Source of the DNA: Galdieria sulphuraria
Lineage: Eukaryota; Rhodophyta; Bangiophyceae; Galdieriales; Galdieriaceae
NCBI RefSeq assembly: GCF_000341285.1
Contig: NW_005178462.1
Coordinates: 195,890-208,524, forward strand
DNA length: 12,635 bases
Reading direction: 5' to 3'
Shown: positions 1 through 8,874 of the stretch, in pieces
How the letters are laid out: each line of letters begins with the position of its first letter
How positions within the stretch are numbered: position 1 is the first letter of the stretch
Translations under genes and position numbers: made by a program
The notes under the pieces: generated by a model
Databases searched by the model: none
What the model saw: the letters and a program-made list of their open reading frames with translations, nothing else
What the model was told of the DNA's origin: nothing

Positions 1-210
1 GTTGTAACTTTCTACACTGCGGTTTGAATTGTCATAGGCGGGTCCCTTTATCACAACAACTTGCGTTTCCAGCACTCTAGCTTGAACGATGTCATAAACA
101 GCCCAAGGCCATTCAATGATTTCTTGCTCCGATAGCTTCGAAAGGTCAACCGCTGTGGCCTCCAAGTCCAAGATGATAAGGTAGCGATATGGAGGTTGTA
201 AGCGCTCCAT
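1..210 (-). CDS. ERI1-type 3'-5' exonuclease, N-terminal part (runs off window)
   Basis: The minus strand is open for all 70 codons from the ATG at 210-208 to the window edge. The protein starts with a short basic leader and enters an RNase D/DEDDh exonuclease fold at once. YLIILDLEAT (residues 10-19) is the Exo I motif, with metal-binding Asp15 and Glu17. EIIEWP (30-35) and the following VLET...V stretch match the strand order of the ERI1/3'hExo/Snipper subgroup. Exo II, Exo III and the catalytic His lie outside the window. Family members trim 3' ends of small RNAs, histone mRNA or 5.8S rRNA; which role applies here cannot be told. No N-terminal SAP domain is seen, so this looks like a short form, unless an upstream exon exists: the frame stays open upstream of the ATG for at least 15 codons. 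A two-codon upstream ORF (227-219, minus) sits 8 bases before the ATG. The gene diverges from the candidate at 290. Confidence 0.85.
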   Translation of the reverse strand, partial: MERLQPPYRYLIILDLEATAVDLSKLSEQEIIEWPWAVYDIVQARVLETQVVVIKGPAYDNSNRSVESYN

Positions 211-289
211 CGGAATATTCAATTCATAATTTGAAACAAAAGTTTGTTTGGGGGTCTGTCAGAAATGCAAAACTGTAAAAGCTACTTTC
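211..289. promoter_or_regulatory. 79-bp divergent spacer between two start codons
   Basis: This spacer separates the ATG of the exonuclease gene (minus) from the ATG of the candidate gene at 290 (plus). It should hold both 5' leaders and possibly a shared promoter. It is AT-rich with a short G run (250-254). No canonical TATAAA is seen in either direction. The role is inferred from the arrangement only. Confidence 0.35.
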
Positions 290-521
290 ATGAATAGAGA
301 AAGAGATTTGTTTGAGGACGTGAAAATTCTCTTGGAGTCGAAGAAGTTGAAACTTAGGGTATGTTCGTAACTTACTATTAATGATCGCAACTAATAAACG
401 ACTGGAGGAGGAGGAAACCAAGCTGATGAGAGTAGTTTCTAGGACCCGAAAGCAGCATCCTTCTTGGTCCGTCTCAAAAGAAGATTGTTGTAAGAGGGAT
501 GAATGCTCAAATCCCAGATGA
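290..521 (+). CDS. Candidate small spliced gene, unknown function (two exons)
   Basis: The ATG at 290 opens 23 codons of charged, helix-like sequence beginning MNRERDLFEDVKILLESKK. The frame then meets a donor-like GTATGT at 359. Removing 359-407 joins it in phase 0 to a second open stretch (EEETKLMRVVSRTRK...) ending at TGA 519-521, for about 60 residues. Both parts are rich in Lys, Arg and Glu and poor in aromatics, unlike the chance frames elsewhere. The 3' end is uncertain: a strong donor-like GTAAGAG at 490 could start a second intron and replace the KRDEC tail, with possible acceptors near 564 or 587. No family is recognised. Support is the divergent position beside a real gene, the intron signals and the composition. 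A 107-codon antisense frame at 224-547 is judged its shadow. Confidence 0.38.
359..407 (+). other. Putative 49-nt spliceosomal intron
   Basis: The segment begins GTATGT, has a branch-site-like CAACTAAT 14-21 bases into its last third (388-395) and ends in AG at 406-407. It contains in-frame stops that splicing would remove. The acceptor is ambiguous because GAGGAGGAG follows; moving it by three or six bases keeps the frame and only drops Glu residues. Confidence 0.4.
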
Positions 522-855
522 CAATTTTCTTTTTCGTATGGCTTCAACTAGGCTGGGAAGACTAGATTGTAGGTGGAGACAGAACAGTTTCATAGGATTG
601 AATTCTATTGCCTGAAAATATCCACCGAAAATTGATAAAGTTTGTTGAAAGAAGCCATTCATTGTATTTTTTGCACGATATCAGGAGTAGGAAGGTGTTC
701 TTCTGCACGTTACAGAGCCTTTATAGGTATATAACTGGACGCTGTGAACAAATATTTGCTATTATCATCAGTTTTTTACAAAACATGTTGTGAACGTTCA
801 AGCTTTTATTGAGAGAAATGTATCCAATACATAGTCGAATTTGGATCACAAAACT
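522..855. other. No supportable gene; possible 3' exons of the 290 gene
   Basis: An open frame runs 608-793 on the plus strand from a TTG with no ATG before its last codons, and contains an intron-like GTATAT...CATCAG segment (727-771). It might be a terminal exon of the gene starting at 290, but no clean splice path joins them. The rest shows nothing recognisable. Confidence 0.2.
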
Positions 856-1206
856 TCAAACAGTTAACGAATGTCCTGTTTTTTGACACCAGTTAGCTTC
901 TCTTCCTAGTAGTGAGAAGGCTTCATCTCCCTGGTCTGTCATATGTTCGAATGAAAGGTTATCACAAGGCTTCCTTTTTCTTCTGACTATTGTCTTGTCT
1001 CTGGTGTGTACATTGGGATTGGTTGTTTTTCCTTTGAACAGTCTTGTTAGATTATTGTGGTCCAGTAAAGAGGAAAAATGAATAGCACAAGTTCTTGGTT
1101 CTTCGTTGCATATAATTTTATAAACAAGTGAAAAATCAACGTGTGCTATCAAGAATCCTTGTTGAGTTGAGCGACACCGTTTAATGGAACGAAATTGCAT
1201 AATCAT
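856..1206 (-). CDS. Hypothetical 116-residue basic protein (weak candidate)
   Basis: The frame is open for 140 codons to 1278, the longest in the window; the first ATG is at 1206-1204, giving 116 residues. A run that long is unlikely by chance in this composition (my estimate is about 0.1 expected per window). The product is basic, with a cluster RRKRKP near residue 85 that resembles a nuclear localisation signal, and no membrane segment or known domain. A pyrimidine-rich, acceptor-like TTTCTCTTTAG lies just before the ATG on the minus strand, so this could be a 3' exon of a gene whose upstream exon I could not define. No family is recognised. Chance remains a serious alternative. Confidence 0.25.
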   Translation of the reverse strand: MIMQFRSIKRCRSTQQGFLIAHVDFSLVYKIICNEEPRTCAIHFSSLLDHNNLTRLFKGKTTNPNVHTRDKTIVRRKRKPCDNLSFEHMTDQGDEAFSLLGREANWCQKTGHSLTV

Positions 1207-1334
1207 TACTTCTAAAGAGAAATAAAAATAGATATTTTCCGGCCAACTGAATTTCAAACTTCTTTGCAACTGGTTCACTTTCCTTATCTGAGAGTCGGTA
1301 ACTTTCTGTGTAATCCACAGAAGCGAAGTTAGGA

Positions 1335-1358
1335 TATATAGTTGAGTACTTTTGAAAT
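1335..1358 (+). repeat. Copy 1 of a diverged ~24-bp repeat (TATATAGTTGAG)
   Basis: TATATAGTTGAG followed by a T-rich TTTTGAA recurs at 2287. The first 12 bases are identical and the next 12 differ at a few positions plus one indel. A looser match (TTCTCTTGAA) follows both copies some 60-80 bases later. Confidence 0.4.
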
Positions 1359-2286
1359 AGAATTTTTATTGCAAACTAAAATACTCTTTTTAGTATTTGT
1401 TACTACCTTTGCTATATTTTCTCTTGAATCCAACAAGTTTTATATTTGTAGGAGCCATTCATATGAATTCTAAGGCTAAAAATGCAGTTTGACAAAACAC
1501 AAAAGAACGAAAGGAATCTAAACTTTTATCGAATTTCAACAAGCAGAAACTCCTTTTGAGACCGCAGTGCAGGTCCTCAAGTTGGAGGAAGCCTCCAGTT
1601 TTAGCTGCCATTCTCTTCGTTTGGTCTAAAACCGAGAAAAACTCTTTTTTATTCAGTCAACAAAAGACAGGACGGACAGTCCAAGTAAAATCTGGAAACA
1701 ACTTTTTCCGTTTCAGTCTTTGAGAATTATAGTAAAAGGAGTTACTGTTCTTTTTTCAACAGACTAGAAAGACAACATAGCAGACACTTGAAGAGAATGT
1801 TTTGAGATATTCTTTCGGTAAACACTTTACGAAGTATTTGGACAAGAAAGAAAATTTTTCATTTTAGTTGCATTCAACATGTATGTACGTAAAGTCTATT
1901 CATTTTGAATCATTGCAACAACTCTGCAATATCGCAAATTGACACCAAAAATAGCCTTCAAATGAAAAGCTTTTAATTTTGAAACATTCAAAGGCATCTC
2001 CGAAATATTTGAAAGATTGCACTAGTGTATTAACCGAGTCATTCTCCTGCACACAAGTGCATATCATCAATATCCAATTTCTGTAAGAGTCAACAACTCC
2101 TGTTTCTTTCTCCTCTGAAAATACTTGCAGACTATACTGATATTTGATACTGTGCATTTTGTTGAGAGAAAACTTATTTTCAAAAAAGTTCAATTCAGTC
2201 CAACTGAGTCTATTCTATCGATTCTCTTCTCGTTTTTCATCATAGCATTTGAATCATAGTTGAATTGTCTCTTCCAGGTAGTCGAC

Positions 2287-2310
2287 TATATAGTTGAGGT
2301 GTTTTTGAAG
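2287..2310 (+). repeat. Copy 2 of the TATATAGTTGAG repeat
   Basis: This is the partner of the copy at 1335. The shorter core TATATAGTTG also occurs at 4986 and 9791, four copies in all, where well under one is expected from base composition. Confidence 0.4.
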
Positions 2311-3161
2311 GTAAACATGACTGTTTAGGTTTAAAGGCTTTCACTGCCTTCTCTTGAACTTTGTAAAAACCACAAATTGTGAACATATATAAGAAAGCAA
2401 ACTATATAAAGTACAAAGCTGCCTTAGGGCATGGATAACTCCAAGGGAACTCTTATTTCTTCCAGTACGAAGAAAGCAAAACTTTTAAAAGCTCTGCAAA
2501 TTCAAGGAAAGATTTGTTTAGCTCCACTTGTCTCCTACTTTTTTCCCACTCTCTCAAACATCAGCTCGTTGAATAAGTGAGTCATAATACAAAAGTTATT
2601 CGCGTTAGACACTAGGCAGAAGACTCTCGCGAAATATGACCTGACGGGTACATTAGTAGAGGCTTCTTTTTAGATATTTGTAACAAGAATCAAAGACAAC
2701 TCAAAGTTTTGTATAAACAAACTGTCTATAATTTCAAGAAACGTTCATTTCCATTAGGGACAAGTCAAACATAAAGAAGAAAAATTATAGTTTTATCCAA
2801 ATTGCTCTAAAAAGAAGGAAAATGTCTCTTTCAACTTTGCATTATTCAGCAGAATAAAATTGTGCAGAGTCAAATTGATATTGTGATTATCCAAACTGGT
2901 AAAGGTCTTGTTCTTTTAAATATATTAGATCAATTTCGTCTCCTAGTGAAAAGAAAAGAATATAAACGTAGAAATAATGGAAAAATAAGAATCTTTCATC
3001 TCCTCTTTGCAAAGTAACAAAGAAAGGTGAATCTTGAAATACATGTGCAAGGAGAAGCGAAAGCATCACCACTTTTACCGTTGTTATACTAGTTAAAAGG
3101 TCTCAAAAAGTTCTTTACGTGGAGAATGAACCAATAGCCTTGAATCGTTTGAGGTTCGATC

Positions 3162-3178
3162 CTACTTATCGTAAGTAG
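3162..3178. other. Perfect 7-bp hairpin, 3-base loop
   Basis: CTACTTA and TAAGTAG pair perfectly around TCG. It lies just after GGTTCGATCC, which resembles a tRNA T-loop, but no tRNA cloverleaf can be folded around it. Confidence 0.45.
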
Positions 3179-4811
3179 TTTATGTACGAATTTGTGTATA
3201 GACAAAAGTATTCCCAACTTTTGGTCAGTTTTTTATTATTGTCCTGTCCTCTGTATACTTTCCAATTCTACGGTTGAGTATACGATTTATTCTTCTTTAT
3301 AACTCGTAATCGAACAAAGATTGCTCCTTGAGCGTAATTTGCATAGAAGGAAAGGTTCTAGTTCTCACAACGCAAGCCAAACAGAGTTAATGTCATTGAA
3401 ATTAGAAAATGATCATTTTGCACCTTTAAACAGTTTTCCTTAATTTTGAGTGACCAACAAAGAAAGGTTCTCAGATCGAGAACGAGTCAAAAACTGGTGG
3501 TAGCAAAACCGTTCTTGATTTGTTATCAAAATAGGCTCACAAGTATTTTGAAATTTACCTTGCAGAGACAAGATTGGGCAAACTCAACTCTGTTAAAAGG
3601 CTACAGTGTCGCTAGGGAGTTGCGAGGACCTTTGTTACGACACTGTTCTTCTCGTTTCACAACAGTACTGAGATGTGAGATTGATTGCATCTAGCACACA
3701 AATTGTTCCAGAACCTTTTTACATATCTCCAAGTGGAATATTTTCTTTCATAAAACTCACTAGTCACTCAAAATAATATATCTCCAGTGAAAGGAGACAA
3801 TACAAAGCGATCCTTCTCATAACAATCCAATTAAACACAATGATTTGATTGTTGGATGAAAGGGAAGGGTCAGTGAGTGTTGTCAAGGCTGTGGACCTGA
3901 TTCGAGTTTGCTAGTGAAACTTTTCAGACTTTAATTTCTAAAGCAAATTCGTCGTTTGTTTTAGTTGGACAAGTGAATTTCTATTATCTGCGTTTCTTTT
4001 TTAAGCTCTGCAAATGTTTCTTTTAGAACAATTAATCGATTCCTGTGCTCTGAGTTCCAAGTAGACTGTAGTTTCTTTTTAGTATTTACAACTTTTATTA
4101 TCTCTTTGGAGTTTATGTACTTTATGCAACACTTGTTGTTATTTCACTTCTGGTCTTGTATGGAAATTTGAGATTAGCGTTGTCGAGAAGAGAGCAAAGA
4201 CAAAGGAGTATAAGCTGTCGTTGAGTGTTGGTAGATTAATCAATTAGTTGTTTCACAAGTTTGTTTATTTCTATCGATAATTGTTTCAGAGCATTTTTGC
4301 GTATTTATTAGCAGTTGAAAGTCCTGTAGTCTGTTGTTGAGATTCTGAGAATCAGGCTTGGGGCTATTATTTCAAAGATATTCTACAAGAACAAGAAACC
4401 AGTCAGACTCTCAGTTGAGTGTTTTGGTCAGTTCACAGATTAACTTTTTGTATGTTAGTTTTTTGTCTTCTATATGACTCTTTTCACGATGGAGAAATCG
4501 GTCTGTAACTCTGCAACAGGCATTTCTCAGAATAGCATAGGAAAGTCTTGAGTCCATCATTGCTTATTTTCAATGATTGTTGTATTGTTGTACTTTTAGA
4601 TCAATTCTCTATTGATTCGAATATGGAAAACGACACCCATAAGGTTTGACAGTTTGTGAAAACGAAAGCTGAATAAACTTGTATTTTGAAAGCAAGGGAA
4701 AAGTTTTCAGTTCAAAATATACTCACCTTGTTGGGAACCATGAAATAAAGCAGGCAAAAGGACACTGTTGAAAAATCTTGGTTGTGTTCACCTGGGTAAA
4801 GAGTTGTGACG

Positions 4812-5084
4812 ATGGCGACTGTAGCTACTAGTCCGTTTTCGAAAAACGCTTTGTTTCTATGAATTAATGGTTCTACCGAGGGTGAAATATGTCTAAAACG
4901 ATATGTGAGTCGTAAGAGTGATAAAGTTGGAACTAGTATTGATGGTGTTTCTGAAAGGCATCTATTGCAAATTGTCTTTGGTCCTTATATAGTTGGAAAG
5001 GAGGGTAACATTAGTAGTACGGTGTGAATGGGAAACAAGGCGACTTGTGTGAAACAGTATTTGCCTTGTCAAGAGTGCTGCTGA
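4812..5084 (+). pseudogene. Possible decayed reading frame interrupted only by TGA
   Basis: From ATG 4812 one frame runs 91 codons with three stops, all TGA (4860, 5025, 5082). The middle block (4863-5024) is 54 codons with balanced composition and includes IVGKEGNI, which loosely recalls the GxxG loop of KH domains. No GT-AG segment would remove the first TGA. It may be a decayed gene, or chance: stop density is only about half the expectation over a short stretch. No family can be claimed. Confidence 0.15.
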
Positions 5085-5356
5085 TCTGTTTTTTTTTCCC
5101 CAACACACTGAAGGTCATTCTGTTGAAAATAGTGGTAGTTGTAGCTGTCAAAAGTGAAAAGGAGACTTCACATTTTGTACAAACAGCTTGCTTTTGGATA
5201 GTATACAAAGTAGCTCTGAAAGACATTCATGAAGGATGGGTTGAGCTTCTACAATATTACACGAGCGCAAATATTGATGCAGTCGTTTCCGACTAGAGTT
5301 TTGGTTTGACTCTGAAAATAAAGTCCAACTTTTGGTAAATAATTCCTAGAAAGCAT

Positions 5357-5737
5357 ATGCAGACGAACAAAGTGGTTTGCAAATACATTGACACGAACCA
5401 TAAAGCATTTTTCGATTATCACAGCAAAATCAAACCATTCGCCACTAGAAATTCAGCCAGAACAGCAACAACAACAAATATGAGCCCGAGCCTAGTACAG
5501 TATGATAGAGTCAACAATTCTACAAAGAGAATGACTTGTGTTTCGATCTTTTACTGTTTTCTTCGTTGTTGGCATGACTGGAGAATTGCAATTGTTTTAT
5601 TTACTTCGAATTGTAAACAGACAACAACAACGACGACAACAACAAGAGAAAGTTATACTGTAATACTGAGTGTTACATGGAATATTAATAATAGTTTTTG
5701 TGATAAAAGTACGAATTTGACATATTTTTTACCATAA
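5357..5737 (+). CDS. Hypothetical 126-residue frame with Thr run (weak candidate)
   Basis: The open frame starts with ATG at 5357 and ends at TAA after 126 codons. It contains eight consecutive Thr codons from the ACA/ACG microsatellite and many Cys and aromatic residues. No signal peptide, domain or promoter is evident. Because the microsatellite is free of stops in this frame, it lengthens the frame artificially, so I lean towards a chance frame. Confidence 0.12.
   Translation: MQTNKVVCKYIDTNHKAFFDYHSKIKPFATRNSARTATTTNMSPSLVQYDRVNNSTKRMTCVSIFYCFLRCWHDWRIAIVLFTSNCKQTTTTTTTTRESYTVILSVTWNINNSFCDKSTNLTYFLP
5621..5644 (+). repeat. ACA/ACG trinucleotide repeat, eight units
   Basis: Three ACA, two ACG and three ACA units lie in tandem. 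A shorter CAA-type run lies at 5463-5478. Confidence 0.9.
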
Positions 5738-5942
5738 AGGAAAATTGTATTGTTGACGTTACAAAAGAAAAGGGCATTATTTGCACACTTACGACTATTC
5801 CTGTATCTTACTATCAGTAGAACTACATACGGTTCTGATTTTGAACAACAAATAGGGTGAGTTACTTTACTGGTCGATTTTCGATTTTGCTTGTACCTGT
5901 TTGAGACTAATCTTTATCTTTTGACTTTTACAACGAACTTAT

Positions 5943-6164
5943 TTGTTATCTCATGATAGTATGATGAAGCAACTAGTGGTCATTTCTTTTCCGAAAACGT
6001 CGACGTACAACCTTTCAGAAGCTTTTTTCATTGGAAATCCCGATCACATAGGATCTCTTTGTCCCGTGATAGTTGTGTTGCATTTGGAGGGATGGGTAAC
6101 TCCAAGTGATAGTCCAAATGATCCATTTGAGACAATTTCGTCAGTTGAGTCAAGTAATCTTTGA
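5943..6164 (+). pseudogene. Open frame upstream of the RNase H-like stretch
   Basis: A TTG-initiated frame of 73 codons, with a reasonable protein-like tail (SDSPNDPFETISSVESS), stops at TGA 6162-6164. The next frame over starts immediately with the RNase H-like stretch. If both belong to one decayed polyprotein, a frameshift or short deletion separates them. No motif of the preceding reverse transcriptase connection domain is evident, so this link is speculative. The antisense frame 6044-6307 is treated as a shadow. Confidence 0.15.
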
Positions 6165-6278
6165 CAAGTGAACTTGCAGTATCGTGGACGTGTACAACAT
6201 ACTGTTTTATGTGATCTAGAATCTACTACTGATTCATCTGGATATATTGTGATGTTCTTATGTCGAAACCACACTTTT
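6165..6278 (+). pseudogene. Possible remnant of a Ty1/copia-type RNase H domain
   Basis: Thirty-eight open codons contain LQYRGR, then LCD, then STTDSSGYIVMFL and RNHTF, ending in TGA. In copia polyproteins the RNase H end reads roughly L-x-Y-[KR]-G ... (G)YCD-A-D-W ... R-[RK]-S-T-[ST]-G-Y-x-x-x-L-G-x-x-x-I-S-W. The order and spacing fit if the A-D-W-A-G segment is lost and the final Trp codon TGG became TGA. Only a short stretch matches and the flanks do not clearly extend it, so chance cannot be excluded. Confidence 0.3.
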
Positions 6279-6309
6279 TGACTATTTATGCTCCAGAATA
6301 TTTCCACCT

Positions 6310-7343
6310 TACTTCTTCGACCCTAAGACCAGCTTGATATGGAGTGGTCATCTAGTCGATAAGGATAAGATAATATTTCTATCTCGTTTTTTCTCTTCTT
6401 TATCGTTTTAATTGTAGAATGGTGAAGATCTTGTTTTTTAGAGTTGTAATATGTTGTAAAAACAGTTGAATGCTCATTGTACAAGAAAAGGGATGAAGAT
6501 GATAGAAAGTAGTATCCAAAGACTGCGGGATTATGTAAATTCAGAGAAGCAACAAGATTGCAGTCAAAGTTCTATATAAACGATCTATTGGGAATAGAAA
6601 TTGAACCTGTCCTAGTACGACCTACTGGTTGTTTTCCCTTATTCTTATGAATTGTCATAAAAGACAAAAATTTATGTTTTACATAGTATATACTTTTCAG
6701 TGAAAGAATATAGCAAGGTTGGTTGAAAGAAATTCAAGGAAAAGAAGTAAATGAATGCTTCTCTGGCTTCACGGGGTTAGAATATCAGACCTATGATTTA
6801 TAGATTTTGAGGTTGATCCTCACAAAAAGCAGAATCAATTCTGTGATTTTTACACAAGTAGCAGCAAAACACAAACTACTAGTCATGTTCTAATTTCAGG
6901 ATCTTTTTGTATATCCTTTGTTGCTTGAACCTTTTCGCAACCTTTGATGGTTTTCATCAACCTTTCAATCTTGGACTTCTTTCACAGTTGATTCAAGTGG
7001 CAAATGACAATGTATTTATGCCCTACCAATAGCTTGTTTCTATTGATGTGTTGAATTTGAATCTTATTTCAGAGTGATATCCGAAACAATTCAGGTTACA
7101 GCTGTATTGAAGGAAGTAATAATCACTTGCTTTAGAGTACTCTGAATCTTACCACTTCTAGTTAAATCTCAACGGGATGTGGCACAATTATTCTAGTAGA
7201 TACGTAAGAAAAGGTCTATTTGATTTCTTCCTTCTCAACGTTTCTAGAAACTGGTTACTGTTTTATATTACTTGAATTGTATACTGAATTCAATGATTTA
7301 CTGTTCATTGGAAAGAAAGTAAGATACCTCTTGGTATTGCTCA
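6310..7343. other. 1 kb without a recognisable gene
   Basis: No frame of useful length is present. It contains a perfect TGAGG/CCTCA hairpin near 6809-6823 beside a GGTTGATCC sequence that fails as a tRNA T-arm. No extra copy of the 0.9-kb repeat was found at the position expected for a tandem array. Confidence 0.4.
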
Positions 7344-7900
7344 TTTAAGATAGCATTCTATATTCGAGTTGGTCACTTGTTGATTACTAGTCGATTATCT
7401 CATCAAGAAGAAATTCTGTTTCATAAGTAAATGAAATGTCCTCTATGGTTGATTCAATTTTTGAATTCTTAGAGATTATACTGAATTTATCGAACGAGTT
7501 AGTCCGTATCCCGAGAAAAACGATTTGCCATATAGTATTAATAGTAGTATTATTACGAAGGATACCGAGAACTAGGGAGCTGAAGACTTGGTTTGAGAAA
7601 AACTTGGTAGTGCTTGAGTGTCCAATTATTCCTCCGCGATACTTGCACTCTATTTGCGATACTGGATACGTTTTCGTTGATCATTTCATCTTAGATAGCT
7701 TGGCGAATCTACTCAAGCGATGAATCGCATTATACCTTTGCAGCGCCACGAATATATTACTACTAGTTTATATATTTTGATAGTAACTATTTGTTTATTC
7801 AGATATAAATATGTCAAACTGTATTTGATTCAATTCATAACTACTTGTTTTAAAGTACCTTTAGTTATATAATTTCGTTCCAACCATGCATTACTGAGTA
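7344..7900 (+). repeat. Repeat family copy A (least decayed)
   Basis: This segment aligns with 8243-8830 along its length at offsets drifting between about 887 and 931. Anchors are TTTAAGATAG (7344/8243), TTGAyTACTAGTyG (7379/8266), ATGsTTGATyCAA (7445/8386), AGATTAT, GAGAA...GGTA (7594/8516), GATAyTTG (7638/8569), CTGTA (7819/8733) and CGTTC (7876/8794). Aligned blocks agree at about 65-75% by eye, with many transitions. It contains the 95-codon frame described next. Confidence 0.5.
7436..7723 (+). pseudogene. 95-codon frame with a retropepsin-like DTG motif (copy A)
   Basis: The ATG at 7436 opens 95 codons. Residues 70-91 read YLHSICDTGYVFVDHFILDS and onward through SLANLL. Retropepsins of LTR elements show h-h-D-[ST]-G-[AS] followed within about ten residues by F-I and then S-h-A-x-x-L, which this resembles apart from Tyr in place of the usual Ala after DTG and two extra residues. 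The frame recurs in copy B, where E, IIL and IC fall at identical positions over an ungapped 23-residue stretch. This argues that the frame was once translated. It is too short for a complete protease and has no neighbouring intact domains, so it is called a remnant. A small host gene family is the alternative. Confidence 0.35.
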
Positions 7901-8242
7901 AGGTATAGTCATTTGGCAGACAAGAATCAGGAATCAGATGTCAACTTATTTCAAGTATTCGCATCTAAATGCGTTGATTGTTAGAACCGTTCAAAGTTGG
8001 CTATTGAAATACAGCCCTAGTAATGAATGGAGTCAATGCGTTAGACAAAATAACGGCACAACTCGATGCATACAAAAGTTGAATCAACGTTTTCATTCAA
8101 AGCCAATTAGTTGATAGTAAGACTATTATACGTTGTTATCTTTTTAGGAGTATCTATAAGAGAGTTGGTTAAATTGTCATTATGTGGACATTGGGTTATC
8201 CAATAGAGTTTCTTTTAGATAGTGTTTGTATAAGATGGCTTC

Positions 8243-8830
8243 TTTAAGATAGAATTGATACTTTATTGACTACTAGTTGTCGAGTTGATAAAGACTTTGC
8301 ACCTTTGCACTTGAAATCTTGCTGTTATAATGTACAGAGTCTTTACATCCGAAGCAGTGTTTTATGTGGTCTTTAGGTTCCTTGTATGCTTGATCCAAAG
8401 TCGAATTGTCCAAGATTATCTTGATTTGTCTAAAGTATTCTAGTCCTTACTCTAAAAGGATGATTTGCAGACTATTATTTGGGTTACTTAGAATCAAGTT
8501 GAAGATCAATTTATTCGAGAATCACTGGGTAAGAATCCGAATTGCAGCAAAGCATCAATTTTTCCCTTGATATTTGTATTCTGTGTGCACTACTGGACAG
8601 GTGGTCGACCATAATTTAATTTTGGGACATTTGTGGATTGAATTTCATATAGAATGACAATGTGTTTCTAGAATATTGAGAACATGTTACTATGGATGAG
8701 CATAAATCAATCAGCTTCTACAACTCTTGTATCTGTACGGAATTCAATAAGGCTTTGTTTGAATTCACTGATTCCTATCAATATTGGTGTAGCACGTTCT
8801 CCTTTTACTGCGTTGGCACCAAGCTCAACT
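8243..8830 (+). repeat. Repeat family copy B
   Basis: This is the partner of copy A. Its reading frame is open from GAA 8403 to 8654 with a single TGA at 8568. It reads ELSKIIL..., MICR, LFEN, then YLYSVCTTGQVVDHNLILGH. The equivalent of copy A's DTG is TTG here, so the presumed catalytic Asp is lost. LILGHLW resembles the h-I-L-G-x-x-W segment near the end of Ty3-type proteases. The ATG-like start (8386) is out of frame with the rest by one frameshift. A chance frame at 8692-8874 follows and is not a separate gene. Confidence 0.45.
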
Positions 8831-8874
8831 TGCGTCATAGAATCATCACTTTGTGGATAAAGATATTATGCTAA

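Larger units (their letters stand above)
1279..4811. other. 3.5 kb without a supportable gene
   Basis: Open frames here (1900-2193 minus, 2887-3072 minus, 3446-3694 plus from a TTG) are within chance length and have no recognisable motif. The stretch is AT-rich, with T-rich runs on the plus strand around 3900-4600. It holds small structures only: an AAATACT/AGTATTT hairpin near 1378-1397, the 12-mer pair at 1335 and 2287, and the hairpin at 3162-3178. Three ACTAGT palindromes occur (2021, 3088, 3759). No tRNA, rRNA or spliceosomal RNA was recognised. Confidence 0.5.

Noticed and set aside
224-547. 107-codon minus-strand frame
   Set aside because: It overlaps the divergent spacer and lies antisense to the candidate spliced gene; its length is within chance and it has no motif.
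608-793. 61-codon plus-strand frame from a TTG
   Set aside because: No ATG near its start and no clean splice link to the 290 gene; chance length. Mentioned only as a possible terminal exon.
1181-1375. Minus-strand stretch of 64 open codons reading FAIKILFQKY..., apparently joined through a 31-base GT-AG segment to an upstream stretch
   Set aside because: The upstream part has a stop with no acceptor before it and no start codon, and the intron would be very short, so no gene model holds.
3150-3160. GGTTCGATCC resembling a tRNA T-loop
   Set aside because: The T-stem pairs at only three positions and no anticodon or acceptor stem can be placed.
6044-6307. 87-codon minus-strand frame
   Set aside because: Antisense to the RNase H-like frame and without recognisable motifs.
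6809-6823. GAGGTTGATCCTCA as a tRNA T-arm
   Set aside because: The loop lacks the TTC of a T-loop and the upstream anticodon arm has the wrong loop size; it is a simple hairpin.
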